Shown here: piece after piece, positions 35,023 to 46,061 of the stretch
Layout: each line of letters starts with the position of its first letter
Numbering within the stretch: position 1 is the stretch's first letter
Assembly (NCBI GenBank): GCA_020633725.1
Contig: JACKDC010000005.1
Span: 186,001-250,000 of the forward strand
Direction of reading: 5' to 3'
DNA from: Candidatus Latescibacterota bacterium
Lineage (GTDB): Bacteria > Krumholzibacteriota > Krumholzibacteriia > JACNKJ01
DNA: 64,000 nt
Translations under genes and position numbers: made by a program
The notes under the pieces: model-generated
Told to the model about the DNA's origin: nothing
The model's input: only the letters and a program-made list of their open reading frames with translations
Databases searched by the model: none

Positions 35023-37469
35023 TGCCCTGGCTTCGCGACGCGCCGGCCCTGCGCTGCGGCGACGCGCCCCAGCGCCTCGAGTTCCCCGAGCTGCTCGAGG
35101 AACTCGCCGCGCGCGTGCGCTTTCCGCGCAGCGCGGAGGCGCTGCGGTCGCTCGCGCCCCTGACCGACAGCGCCGCCATCGAGGCGCGCCGCGAGCGGGT
35201 GGCGGCGTGGATCCGCCTGCTCGACGAGGGCCGCGAGCCCGAGCTGGCCGGCCTCGTCGACCTGGGGGCGGGCCTCGAGCGCGCCCGGCGTCCCGGGGCG
35301 CAGCTGCCCGGCGACGACCTCTGGACCCTGGCCCGGTGCCTGAACGCGCTCGTGCGCCTCGGGGACTTCCTCGCGGCCCAGCGCGAGCGTGCGCCGGTGC
35401 TGCACGGCGACTGGGGCAACCCGCCCGACCTGCGCGGCCTGGCCTCGGAGATCGAGCGCTGCGTCGACGAGGAGGGCGCCGTCCGCGACGGCGCCAGCCC
35501 CGCGCTCGCGCGCGTGCGCGCGCGCATCCGCGAGGGACGCGATCGCCTCCGCGGCACGCTGGACGCGCTGATCCGCGAGCGGCTGGCCGAGGGCGAGCGC
35601 GATCTGCGCCCGCGCCTGCGTTCGGGCCGTCTCGTCCTGCCCGTGCGCCGCGAGCAGCGGAGCCAGCTGCCGGGGATCGTCCACGACGCGTCGTCGAGCG
35701 GCAAGACGCTCTTCGTCGAGCCGCTCGAGACCGTCGAGCTGAACAACGCGCTCGCGGATCTGCTGGCCGAGGAGTCCGCGGAGTGCGCGCGCATCCTGCG
35801 CGCCCTGACCGCGCGCGTGGGCGCGTGGGTGGATCCCATCCGCGAGCGCCTGGACGCCGCGCACCGCCTCGAGCTGCCGCTGGCCGCGGCGCGGCTCGCG
35901 CGCGAGCGGCGCTGGACCTGGGCCGAGTGGTCGCCAGCGGGCGAGGACCGTCTCGTGCTGAAGGCCGCGGTGCATCCGCTGCTGGCGCGCTACCTGCCCG
36001 CGGGACGCCGTCCGGTGCCCCTGGACCTCGACCTGGACGCCGCGAGCCGTCTGCTGCTCGTGACCGGCCCCAACACCGGCGGCAAGACGGTCATGCTCAA
36101 GACCCTCGGCCTCCTGGTGCTGATGAACCAGTGCGGCCTCCCCGTGCCCGCCGCCGAGGGCAGCCGGCTGCCGCTCTTCGGCAGCCTCTTCGCCGACATC
36201 GGCGACGAGCAGTCCCTGCGCGACTCGCACTCCACCTTCAGCGCGCACCTCGCGCGGCTGGGCGACATGGCCGATGGCGCCGCTCCCGACGCACTCATCC
36301 TCGTGGACGAGATCGGCGATGGCACCGACCCGGAAGAGGGCGCGGCGCTGGCCCAGGCCCTGATGGCGCACTGGATCGGCCGCGGCGCGCGCGCGGTGGT
36401 GACCACGCACTTCGGCGTCCTCAAGGGCTTCGCCCAGGAGACGGACGGCGCGGCCAACGCCGCCATGGACTTCGATCCTCAGGCGCGGCAGCCGCTCTAC
36501 ACGCTGAGCCTCGGCATCCCCGGCAGCAGCCGCGCCATCGCCACGGCGCGCCGCCTGGGGATGAACCCCGAGGTGCTGGCCGAGGCGGAGCGCCTGCTGG
36601 GCGCCGAGGCGCTGAGCCTCGAGGCGCTGCTCGAGCGGCTCGAGCGGGAGACCCAGGCCGCCGCCGAGGCGCGCGCCGACGCCCAGGCCCTGCGCACGCG
36701 CTACGAGGGGATGGCGAGCGAGGTGGAGGAGCGGTTGCGTCACATCCGCGGCGAGGAGCGCGAGATCCTCGCCGAGACGCGCCGCGAGGCCGAGGATTTC
36801 CTCGCCGCCGCGCGCCGCGACTTCGAGCACGCCGTGAAGGCGCTGCGGGAGCGAGAGGCGGATCGCGAGAGCATCCGCGACGGCCACGAGACCCTCGAGC
36901 GGCTGGGCGCCGGGCTGCAGCGGCTGGAGCCCTCGCCGGCGCGGGCGCGCGCCGAGGCGCTGCCGCCGCTGGAGCACTGGCGGGCGGGCGACCGGGTGCG
37001 CCTGCGCGCCACCGGACAGACGGCCGAGATCCTCGAGGCCGCGGGCGCGGGACGTCTGCGCGTGTCCCTGCGCGGCCTGCCCCTGGTGTTGCCGCTCGCC
37101 GAACTGAGCCCACTGCCTCCCGGGGACGGCGGCCCGGCGGCCGGGCCCGCGGAGCGCGACGCGCTGGCGGGCGTGAGCTACCTCGCCGAGGCGCCCGACT
37201 CCTATCGTCTCGACCTGCGCGGCTACCGCGCGGAGGAGGCCGCGGAGGCGCTGGACGTCTTCCTCGACGGCGCCCAGCTCGCCGGTTTCCACGTGGTGGA
37301 GATCCTGCACGGCAAGGGCGAGGGCGTGCTGCGCGAGGAGGTGCGCCGGCGGCTGGCGGGCGACCGCCGCGTCGCCCACTTCGGCCTGGCGGATCAGAAC
37401 CGCGGCGGGACGGGCGTGACCGTCGCCACGCTGGCGGGCGGAGAGCGCCGCGGAGGTGGGCATGCCTGA
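35022..37469 (+). CDS. mutS2: Endonuclease MutS2
   Basis: An 815-residue MutS-family ATPase. It has core and clamp helices, Walker A GPNTGGKTVMLKTLGLLVL (~347), Walker B LILVDEIGDGTDPEEGAALA, and TTHFGVLKGFAQ. A coiled-coil region (~525-650) and a C-terminal Smr nuclease domain (LDLRGYRAEEAAEALDVFLD, then VEILHGKGEGVLREEVRRRL) follow. It lacks the mismatch-recognition domain of MutS1. In other bacteria it acts on recombination intermediates or rescues collided ribosomes. Confidence 0.97.
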   Translation: MPWLRDAPALRCGDAPQRLEFPELLEELAARVRFPRSAEALRSLAPLTDSAAIEARRERVAAWIRLLDEGREPELAGLVDLGAGLERARRPGAQLPGDDLWTLARCLNALVRLGDFLAAQRERAPVLHGDWGNPPDLRGLASEIERCVDEEGAVRDGASPALARVRARIREGRDRLRGTLDALIRERLAEGERDLRPRLRSGRLVLPVRREQRSQLPGIVHDASSSGKTLFVEPLETVELNNALADLLAEESAECARILRALTARVGAWVDPIRERLDAAHRLELPLAAARLARERRWTWAEWSPAGEDRLVLKAAVHPLLARYLPAGRRPVPLDLDLDAASRLLLVTGPNTGGKTVMLKTLGLLVLMNQCGLPVPAAEGSRLPLFGSLFADIGDEQSLRDSHSTFSAHLARLGDMADGAAPDALILVDEIGDGTDPEEGAALAQALMAHWIGRGARAVVTTHFGVLKGFAQETDGAANAAMDFDPQARQPLYTLSLGIPGSSRAIATARRLGMNPEVLAEAERLLGAEALSLEALLERLERETQAAAEARADAQALRTRYEGMASEVEERLRHIRGEEREILAETRREAEDFLAAARRDFEHAVKALREREADRESIRDGHETLERLGAGLQRLEPSPARARAEALPPLEHWRAGDRVRLRATGQTAEILEAAGAGRLRVSLRGLPLVLPLAELSPLPPGDGGPAAGPAERDALAGVSYLAEAPDSYRLDLRGYRAEEAAEALDVFLDGAQLAGFHVVEILHGKGEGVLREEVRRRLAGDRRVAHFGLADQNRGGTGVTVATLAGGERRGGGHA

Positions 37470-39327
37470 ACCCGTCCGCGGCGGTGACGACTTCAAGGAG
37501 CGCGTGCGCGAGGCCACGGACATCGTGGAGCTGGTGGGGCAGTACCTCAAGCTTCGCCGCGTGGGCTCGAACTGGCAGGGGCTCTGCCCCTTCCACCACG
37601 AGAACAGCCCGAGCTTCAACGTCAACCAGGAGCGGCAGAACTTCTACTGCTTCGGCTGCAACAAGGGCGGGGACGTCTTCAGCTTCGTCATGGAGCAGGA
37701 GGGGCTGCCCTTTCGCGAGGCGCTGGAATTCCTGGCCCAGCGGGCGGGCATCCCGATCGAGCGGCGCGGGGGCGGAGACGGCGAGCGGAGCCGCGCGGAC
37801 CTCTACCACCGCATCAACGAGTCCAGCGCCGCGTTCTACGCGCAGCAGCTGGCGAAGAGCGGCGCGGCGGCGCGCGCGCGCGACTACCTGGCGCGGCGCG
37901 ACGTGAGCGCCGAGAGCGTGGAGGCCTTCGGGCTCGGCTTTGCGGGGCAGTCCTGGCGGGATCTGCATCAGCAGCTCAGCCGCCAGGGCTTCGCGCCCGA
38001 GGCCTGCGAGGCGCTGGGCCTCATCCGCCGCAAGGCGTCGAGTCCAGGCTACTACGACGCCTTCCGCAATCGCATCATGTTCCCCGTGCGCTCCGTGGCC
38101 GGGCGCGTGGTGGGCTTCGGCGCGCGCGTCCTCGACGACTCCCTGCCCAAGTACGTGAACTCCGCGGACAGTCCCGTCTACACGAAGAAGGCGATCCTCT
38201 ACGGCCTCGATCGCGCCTGGCGCGAGATCCGGCGCAGCAAGCTGGCCGTGCTGGTGGAGGGCTACTTCGACGTCATCAGCTTGCACCAGGCGGGCGTGCC
38301 CCAGGCCGTGGCCGCCTGCGGCACGGCCTTCAGCAGCGATCAGGCGAAGCTGCTGGGCCGCTACACCGAGCGCGTCTGCGTGGTGACCGACGGCGACGCG
38401 GCCGGCCAGAAGGCCGCCGTCCGGGCCGCGGGCGTGCTGCTCACGGTGGGCCTGAGGCCCAGCGTGCTGGCCATGCCGCAGGGCGAGGATCCCGACAGCC
38501 TGGTGCGCGCCGAGGGCGGCGACGCCTTCCGCGAGCGTCTGCGCCGTGCGCCGGACTACTTCGGCTTCATGCGCGAGCTGGTGGCCGGCCGTGGCGATCG
38601 CCCGGCCGAGCGCGAGCGGGCGGTGCGCCGCATCCTGGAGGACCTCACCGCCTTCCCCGAGGGCGACCTGCATCTGGAGAGCCTGCTGGAGGAGCTGTCG
38701 CAGGCCTTCGGCGTGGACGGCGCCGTGCTGCGCCGCGCGCTGCGCGAGACGCGCCGCGTGGCGGACGGCCGGCGCGGCCCCCGCCGACGGCCCGAGGCCG
38801 AGCCCGAGCCCGGGCAGGCGGCGCCGCGGCGCAAGGGGGATGACGCGCCCGTCGCCGACGCCGAGGCGGCCAGCCAGGAGCGCCGCGAGAAGCTGATGCT
38901 CGCGGTTCTCCTCCAGCGGGAGGCCCAGCGGGGCGAGGTCTTCGCGCTCCTGCGGCCGGAGCACTTCGCCGACCCCCTGCGGGCCCGGATCTTCTCCGTG
39001 CTCTCCGCCCTGGGCCGGGTCCCCGCCAGCGGCGAGCTGGGGGAGCTCTTCCCGGATCCGGCCGCCGCGCGCAGCGTGCACGAGCTGACTTTTTTGCGCC
39101 TGCCGGCCGAAGGGGGCGGGGACTGGGTGCGCGCGGCCGCATTGCGCCTTAAATTGAAACGTATGCTCGACCTCAACCGGGACTTCCAGGGCCGCGTCCA
39201 GGCCATGGAGCTGGGGGGGGAGGAGGTCTCGGCGGACCTCCTCGCGGAGTGGCGTCACGTGGGAGAGGCCATTCGCGGCCTGCGGGCCGACATCGACCGA
39301 CTTCTCGAAGCACAGAAAGGGTCATGA
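37462..39327 (+). CDS. dnaG: DNA primase
   Basis: A 621-residue primase. ATG 37462 is chosen over the GTG six bases upstream because the latter lies inside the ribosome site GGAGGTGGG. It has a CHC2 zinc finger (CPFHHENSPSFNVNQER to FYCFGCNKGGD, ~37-65) and a TOPRIM core with the Glu in LVEGYFDVISLHQAG, CGTAFS and VVTDGDAAGQKAA. A Pro/Arg-rich linker (~435-460) precedes the DnaB-binding C-terminal helical domain. It overlaps mutS2 by 8 bases and precedes rpoD. Confidence 0.97.
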   Translation: MPEPVRGGDDFKERVREATDIVELVGQYLKLRRVGSNWQGLCPFHHENSPSFNVNQERQNFYCFGCNKGGDVFSFVMEQEGLPFREALEFLAQRAGIPIERRGGGDGERSRADLYHRINESSAAFYAQQLAKSGAAARARDYLARRDVSAESVEAFGLGFAGQSWRDLHQQLSRQGFAPEACEALGLIRRKASSPGYYDAFRNRIMFPVRSVAGRVVGFGARVLDDSLPKYVNSADSPVYTKKAILYGLDRAWREIRRSKLAVLVEGYFDVISLHQAGVPQAVAACGTAFSSDQAKLLGRYTERVCVVTDGDAAGQKAAVRAAGVLLTVGLRPSVLAMPQGEDPDSLVRAEGGDAFRERLRRAPDYFGFMRELVAGRGDRPAERERAVRRILEDLTAFPEGDLHLESLLEELSQAFGVDGAVLRRALRETRRVADGRRGPRRRPEAEPEPGQAAPRRKGDDAPVADAEAASQERREKLMLAVLLQREAQRGEVFALLRPEHFADPLRARIFSVLSALGRVPASGELGELFPDPAAARSVHELTFLRLPAEGGGDWVRAAALRLKLKRMLDLNRDFQGRVQAMELGGEEVSADLLAEWRHVGEAIRGLRADIDRLLEAQKGS

Positions 39328-39330
39328 AGC

Positions 39331-41085
<1,755 letters not shown>

Positions 41086-41122
41086 GCCGAGCGCCCGATC
41101 CTCGAACCTGCCTGCGAAAAGA

Positions 41123-41156
41123 ACGACGCCTCACCCCCGCGGGGGTGAGGCGTCGT
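41123..41156. terminator. 34-bp perfect palindrome terminator between rpoD and a convergent gene
   Basis: ACGACGCCTCACCCCC (41123-41138) is repeated inverted at 41141-41156 around GC, giving a stem of about 15 bp. It lies 37 bases after the rpoD stop and 50 before the end of the convergent secreted-protein gene, so it can serve both strands. The T-tract is weak. Confidence 0.8.
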
Positions 41157-41206
41157 GTGCTTTGCGCTCGAGGCGTGGCGACGTTTCCGCCGCGTCCATC
41201 CTGCGT

Positions 41207-41869
41207 CTAGTAGAGCGCCTTGACCTCGCTCCAGGACGACGACTCGGTGGCGACGGACGTGTGCCCGACCTCCCACTGGCCGTTGGACATCTGCGCCTGG
41301 ATGCCGTTGCCGAGGTCGTCGACCATCAGGCCCTGGAAGGTGCCGTAGGCCTCTTCGGCGTTGATCGCGTCGATGGTGATGTAGCCGGACGTGCTGACGA
41401 AGATGTGCGCGGCGTCGATCGTGGCCAGCCAGGCTTCCCAGTCGAGGCTGAACGGATCGTCGGGGAAGGTCACGTTCACGGCGTCATCCACGAAGGCCAT
41501 GCCGACCGTGAAGCCCACGGGATCGAAGAAGTAGTCGCCGGGGGCGAGCGGCGCGTGGCTCGAGATGAAGAGCAGAACGCCGTCGATGCTGCCGTCGGGG
41601 TTGTAGAAGCCGGCAACGCTGAGCAGCGTGTAGATGCCGCCGACGTCGACGACGACGCCGTAGCAGCCCTCCGCGCCGTCGGGGAAGTCGGGATCGCTGG
41701 GATCGATCGCGCCCTGGGCCTCGAAGATGCCCTCGTACGGCCCGGTGGGGTACTCGGTGTACTCGAAGTAGGTCCGGCCGGTGTCGAACAGGTAGTCCTG
41801 CGCGAGCGCGGGCTGGACGAGGACGAGGCCGCTGAGAAGAAGCGCGGCGAGAATAGCTCTGGACTTCAT
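41207..41869 (-). CDS. Secreted protein of unknown function
   Basis: A 220-residue protein with a classical signal peptide (MKSRAILAALLLSGLVLVQPALAQ) and GGAGTG before the ATG at 41869. The mature part is acidic and rich in Tyr, Gly and Asp (YLFDTGRTYFEYTEYPTGPY, SGYITIDAINAEEAYGTFQG) and looks beta-sandwich-like. No motif is recognised. It is transcribed divergently from the nanowire-type cluster, with which it shares a 272-base AT-richer upstream region, so co-regulation is possible but unproven. Confidence 0.8.
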   Translation of the reverse strand: MKSRAILAALLLSGLVLVQPALAQDYLFDTGRTYFEYTEYPTGPYEGIFEAQGAIDPSDPDFPDGAEGCYGVVVDVGGIYTLLSVAGFYNPDGSIDGVLLFISSHAPLAPGDYFFDPVGFTVGMAFVDDAVNVTFPDDPFSLDWEAWLATIDAAHIFVSTSGYITIDAINAEEAYGTFQGLMVDDLGNGIQAQMSNGQWEVGHTSVATESSSWSEVKALY

Positions 41870-42040
41870 ATGGACACTCCGCTGCTTGCTGAAGACGTGG
41901 TGATGGACGGGCTGCTTGCTCTGTCGTGCAAGCTTCGGCTAATCATATCACAGGTCGGGCGGCGATGGAACGGCAGTCTGACATGCGGGGCGCCCCGAGA
42001 GCGCAACTGGCGGAAACATTCCCGGCGAATCTTGATTTTT

Positions 42041-42070
42041 TGGTCGCATACTCGGTATTTGTACTATACT
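42041..42070 (+). promoter_or_regulatory. Probable promoter of the cytochrome assembly cluster
   Basis: TATACT (42065-42070) lies in an unusually AT-rich block; the best -35 at 18-base spacing is TGGTCG (42041-42046). The first gene starts at 42142. Confidence 0.4.
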
Positions 42071-42141
42071 TCACGGGACTGCCCTGGACAGCCTGCCCTG
42101 GCCCGCGAGGCCGGGGGTGGCAACGCACCGAGCGAACAACG

Positions 42142-44352
42142 ATGCCCCGTCCTCCCCGATGCGCCCTTTCCAGCCCCAGCGAGGCCAGTCGCCGCGCCGC
42201 GCGCGCCGCGCTGGTCCTGCTGCTGGCGCTCGGCGTCCTCCTGGGTCAGGGGGGGACGGCCCGGGCCGCGGACGGCCGCCTGGGCTACGAGGAGCGGCAC
42301 CAGGACGGCGGCACGGCCGGCGTGGACTACCAGCTGCAGATCATCACGCGTGGCGCCCAGGCCCAGCAGTCGATGCCGCTCTGGGGGCCGCTCAGCCTCC
42401 GCGTCGAGGCGCAGGTCCAGGACGAGGAGACCCAGAGCCGGGTCGGGGACGTCTCCAGCGCCTGGGATCGGCTCACGCAGCGCGGCATCGCGTCGCTGCG
42501 CTTCGGCGGGTCCTGGCTGCGGGCCGACCTGCACGCCAGCGGCCGTCGCCGCGAGGAGTCGCTGCATCCCCAGCCCCTCCTGACCTCCGATGCGGGCGAA
42601 CTGGGTGGCTGGGCCAACCTGCGCCCGGCCTCCTGGCTGACCTTCCAGGGAAGCTGGCTCGACAGCCGGAACTGGAACGAGCGCAGCGAGGGGCCCGAGG
42701 TGGAGACCCACGAGTCCCTGCGCTCCGCCGGAGCCGAGACCGCGCTGGGCCCGGTGGGCACCCTGCGCTACGCCTACGCGCGCAACGCCACGGAGAACCT
42801 GACGCGCTCCAGCCTCGGCGTGAACTCCAGCCACCTCCTCGCCTACGAGGGCGTCTACGGGCTCCAGGGCAGTCGCGGGCGCCTGTCCGTGAGCGCGCGC
42901 ACGCGCCGCTTCAACCAGCACACGCGGCAGGACCCCTACGATGGACGCCTCCTGCTCGAACCCCTGGTGGTCGGCGTGCGCATCGACGACAGCCCCGAGA
43001 TCGAGGACCCCCTGGAGGATCCGCTCACGTCCGTGCCCGGGCTGAGCGACCTGGACCGCCGCGCCGGCACGAGCGTCGATCTGGGTGACGACGCGCCCGT
43101 GGGCCTGCAGATCGGCGGCGACTACCGCAACCTGCAGATGGACTTCGGCCGGCCCTTCCCGCTCAGCGAGGCGGTGCTCTACGTGGATCGGCGCCCCCTG
43201 GCGCCGGAGCTGCTGCAGTGGCGCGTCTACATCGCGGACGATCCCCAGGGCCAGCTCTGGGAGGAACTGACGGGCGTCACGGCCGTCTACCGCGATCTCG
43301 ACAGCGGACTGCAGGGCTGGGAGTTCAGCATCGAGCCGCCGATGGCCACCCGCTACGTCAAGTTCGTGGACGTGAAGCTGGGGCCGGTGGGCGCCGTGCT
43401 CCGCGTCACCGAGCTCGAGGTCTACACGCCGGACTCGACGCCCGGCCGCGAAACCCGCGACCAGGCGGACAGCCAGCGCCTGTTCACGGCGCTGGACTAC
43501 GGCCTCGCGCGGAATCTGAGCGCCCGCGTGGACGTGACGCTCCGCCACCGCGGCGACCACGGCGACACCCCCGACCTCGACGATCGCGCGCAGGGCGCGG
43601 GCCTCAGCTACACGCGCGGCGCCTGGTCGGCCAGCGCCCGCGCGGAGCTGCACCGCGTGGAGAGCGGCGGCCGGCTCGACAGCGACGTCACCACGGCCGC
43701 CTTCGGCCTTCGGCGCCGCCTGGGCGACGCGAGCAGAGCCGGCGTCCACTACGACCGCGTGGACGATCGCGGCGACGGCGGCGACCGCCGCACCCGCGCG
43801 CTCAGCGTCAACGCCGACCTGCGCCTCGCGCCCGCCCTGCGCGTTTCGCAGCGCTTCAGCTACGGCTGGCTCGACGACCGCACGGCCGCGTTGAGCTCGC
43901 GCTCCTTCACGTCCCAGAGCGTCTTGCGGAGCGTGCCGGCGCGCTGGCTCTACGTGGACCTCACGCGAACCGATCGCTGGGTCCGGCGGGAGGCGGGCGC
44001 GGGCTTCACGCCCTTCAACGACAGCTCGCTCAGCCTGGGCCTGACGCCCGTTCCCCTCGTCAGCCTGCGCAGCACGGTGACCTACCAGGTGCGCGACAAG
44101 GGCGAGTGGCTCGTGCGGCACACGCTCACGTGGTCGCCGCTGCCCGGCGGGGATCTCGCCGTGCATTTGAACGCCAACCAGTTCTCTGATACACGGGTGG
44201 ACACCCGACAGGCCGGGGCGGGCGCGTCCGTCACCTGGGAGCCGCGCCCGCGGCTGCTCCTGGAGGGCGGCGTGGACGCCCAGCGCACGCGGCGCGCGCA
44301 GGGCAGCAGCTCGCCGCTGAACACCTTCGTGAAGGGCAGTCTGGTCTTCTAG
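42142..44352 (+). CDS. Putative outer-membrane beta-barrel with embedded discoidin-like domain; first gene of the cytochrome cluster
   Basis: A 736-residue exported protein. I choose ATG 42142 because it gives the signal peptide ARAALVLLLALGVLLGQGGTARA; the open frame extends further upstream but through the promoter. Residues ~45-280 and ~440-736 are strand-like with alternating hydrophobic residues and Arg/Asp-rich turns, ending LNTFVKGSLVF with a terminal Phe as in barrels. Residues ~310-430 resemble an F5/8-type or galactose-binding fold (WRVYIADDPQGQLWEEL, ATRYVKFVDVKLGPVGAVLR, VTELEVYTP). By position it could be the outer-membrane conduit for the cytochromes. This is inference. Confidence 0.72.
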   Translation: MPRPPRCALSSPSEASRRAARAALVLLLALGVLLGQGGTARAADGRLGYEERHQDGGTAGVDYQLQIITRGAQAQQSMPLWGPLSLRVEAQVQDEETQSRVGDVSSAWDRLTQRGIASLRFGGSWLRADLHASGRRREESLHPQPLLTSDAGELGGWANLRPASWLTFQGSWLDSRNWNERSEGPEVETHESLRSAGAETALGPVGTLRYAYARNATENLTRSSLGVNSSHLLAYEGVYGLQGSRGRLSVSARTRRFNQHTRQDPYDGRLLLEPLVVGVRIDDSPEIEDPLEDPLTSVPGLSDLDRRAGTSVDLGDDAPVGLQIGGDYRNLQMDFGRPFPLSEAVLYVDRRPLAPELLQWRVYIADDPQGQLWEELTGVTAVYRDLDSGLQGWEFSIEPPMATRYVKFVDVKLGPVGAVLRVTELEVYTPDSTPGRETRDQADSQRLFTALDYGLARNLSARVDVTLRHRGDHGDTPDLDDRAQGAGLSYTRGAWSASARAELHRVESGGRLDSDVTTAAFGLRRRLGDASRAGVHYDRVDDRGDGGDRRTRALSVNADLRLAPALRVSQRFSYGWLDDRTAALSSRSFTSQSVLRSVPARWLYVDLTRTDRWVRREAGAGFTPFNDSSLSLGLTPVPLVSLRSTVTYQVRDKGEWLVRHTLTWSPLPGGDLAVHLNANQFSDTRVDTRQAGAGASVTWEPRPRLLLEGGVDAQRTRRAQGSSSPLNTFVKGSLVF

Positions 44353-44403
44353 CTGCGGCCGCGGCGGAACGGCCGGCGGGGCGACAACAAGGAGAGAGCT
44401 ACG

Positions 44404-44973
44404 ATGCTTGGATTGCGGCGGATGGGTCTCCTGCTCGCGCTCGGACTCGCGCTGTCGGCGGGCTGCGCGCCGACGGTGAAGAGCTTCCTCCACCCGGACG
44501 TGGACCTGGGCTACGTGCGGCGCGTGGCGCTGCTCCCCTTCAGCAATCTCAGCGGCGACGAGTTCGCGGACGAGCGCATCACCTCGCTCTTCGTCACCCG
44601 GCTGCTCAGCGCGAACGTGGTGGAGGTGGTGGAGGCCGGCGCGGTGCGCGAGGCCATGACCCGGATGAACGTCAGCGCGGGGATGACCCTCAGCCCCGAG
44701 CAGATCGTCGCGCTGGGCAAGGCCCTCGCCGTGGACGCCCTCTTCGGCGGCACGGTGGAGGAGTACGGTCCCGTGCGCGAGCATCGCGAGACGCAGAACC
44801 AGGTCACCGCGTCCTTCACCCTGAGCGAGACCCAGTCCGGCACGCTGGTCTGGCGCGCCGAGGTGCACGAGGGCGGCGGGTCCTTCTGGCGGCGCCTCTT
44901 CGGCCTGGGCGGCCGCTCCCTGCACGACGTTTCCGCCGACGCCGTGGACCGCGCCCTGGGGACGCTCTTTTGA
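44404..44973 (+). CDS. CsgG/DUF799-like outer-membrane lipoprotein
   Basis: A 189-residue lipoprotein with signal MLGLRRMGLLLALGLALSAGC. The mature domain starts VRRVALLPFSNLSGDEFADE, continues LFVTRLLSANVVEVVEAGAV, and has SPEQIVALGKALAVDALFGG. This layout is typical of CsgG-, FlgO- and LpoB-like proteins, some of which form secretion channels (CsgG exports curli fibres). In a cluster that ends in a filament-forming cytochrome, a channel or periplasmic adaptor role is plausible. It is 51 bases downstream of the barrel gene and overlaps the next gene by 4 bases. Confidence 0.82.
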   Translation: MLGLRRMGLLLALGLALSAGCAPTVKSFLHPDVDLGYVRRVALLPFSNLSGDEFADERITSLFVTRLLSANVVEVVEAGAVREAMTRMNVSAGMTLSPEQIVALGKALAVDALFGGTVEEYGPVREHRETQNQVTASFTLSETQSGTLVWRAEVHEGGGSFWRRLFGLGGRSLHDVSADAVDRALGTLF

Positions 44974-46061
44974 CGTTCCGCCCTCGCATCCTGCCGCTGC
45001 TTGCGGCGCTGGTCCTGGCGGGACCGACCGGACGCGCGGCCGCCGCGCCGCTGCCGCCGTCGGCCCTGCTGCTCTTCCTGAGCGCGAGCGAGGGCGTGCG
45101 GTCCCCGGCCGCGCCGGCGGCGCTGCGGGACGAGGCGAGCCGGGCCCTGGTCGCGGCCTTCGCCAGCCCCGGGCGTCGCGTGTGCGCGGGCGCGGCGGTG
45201 GAGCCGATCCTCCGCGCCCATCGCGTGCGCGCGGCCACGGACGTCGACGCCGCGGTGCTCGCCGCCCTCGCGGATCGCTGCGGCGCCGAGCGCGCGCTGG
45301 TGCTGCGGCTGGTCCTCGCGCCCGGTGAGCTGTTCCTGGTTCTGGAGTCCATCGACACGGCCGACGGCCGTCTCGCTCAGGTCGGCGTGGTCGAGCGCCC
45401 GCTGGAGTCCGGCGCCGACTGGCGCCGCGCGCTGGGCGACGCCGTCCTCGAACTCGCGGCGGCCGCCGACCCCGAGCCGCTCCCGCGCGCGGACGCCCGC
45501 GCCCTGCTGACACTGCCCGCGGTCACCGCCGGCGGGGCGGTGGAGGGGCCCGCCCTGCTCGAGGCCTGCCTGCTTCGTCGGCTGCTGGCGTCCGGCCGCT
45601 GGCTGCTGCCCGCGCCGTCGCTGCTCCTCGGCGAGCTGCGCGCGGCGGGCACGCACCCGGCGCACCTGGGCGACGGCGATCGCCGCGCGCTGGGCGAGGC
45701 CCACGGCGGCGCGCCCCTGCTCCGTCCCTTCCTGAGCGAGTACGTCACGCCTGACCGCTCCGTGGGCTTCGCCGTCACCGACGCGGCGGACGGCGCCGAG
45801 GACGCGCCCCCGCGCCTGGGCGCGCGCGCTGCGCAGCGGCCGTGCTACGCCTCCCTCGAGCTGGTGGACAGCGACAGCGGCGTGCTGCGCCGGGTCGTCG
45901 AGGATTACCTGCCCGCCGCCGAGCTGCGCGGCAGCTTCGGCCGGCCCCGCAACATCACCTGGCTCACGCGGCTCGACTCCCTCGCCGAGTCGCTGGTGAG
46001 CGCCCTGGACCACGACGCGGCGGCCCTGGCCGTCGCCCCCTCATCCGGAGAATCGCAATGA
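44970..46061 (+). CDS. Exported protein of unknown function in the cytochrome cluster
   Basis: A 363-residue protein starting at a TTG codon that overlaps the previous stop (TTGA). Its signal peptide is PRILPLLAALVLAGPTGRAAA. The N-terminal half (LLLFLSASEGVRSP, RDEASRALVAAFASPGRRVC, DRCGAERALVLRLVLAPGEL) resembles the alpha/beta fold of the CsgG-like neighbour and may be a divergent relative. The second half is unrecognised. The 4-base overlaps on both sides indicate strict co-translation with the lipoprotein and the prolyl isomerase. Confidence 0.72.
   Translation: MTFRPRILPLLAALVLAGPTGRAAAAPLPPSALLLFLSASEGVRSPAAPAALRDEASRALVAAFASPGRRVCAGAAVEPILRAHRVRAATDVDAAVLAALADRCGAERALVLRLVLAPGELFLVLESIDTADGRLAQVGVVERPLESGADWRRALGDAVLELAAAADPEPLPRADARALLTLPAVTAGGAVEGPALLEACLLRRLLASGRWLLPAPSLLLGELRAAGTHPAHLGDGDRRALGEAHGGAPLLRPFLSEYVTPDRSVGFAVTDAADGAEDAPPRLGARAAQRPCYASLELVDSDSGVLRRVVEDYLPAAELRGSFGRPRNITWLTRLDSLAESLVSALDHDAAALAVAPSSGESQ

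Noticed and set aside
37456..37461. GTG start for dnaG at 37456
   Set aside because: It is inside the GGAGGTGGG ribosome site serving ATG 37462.
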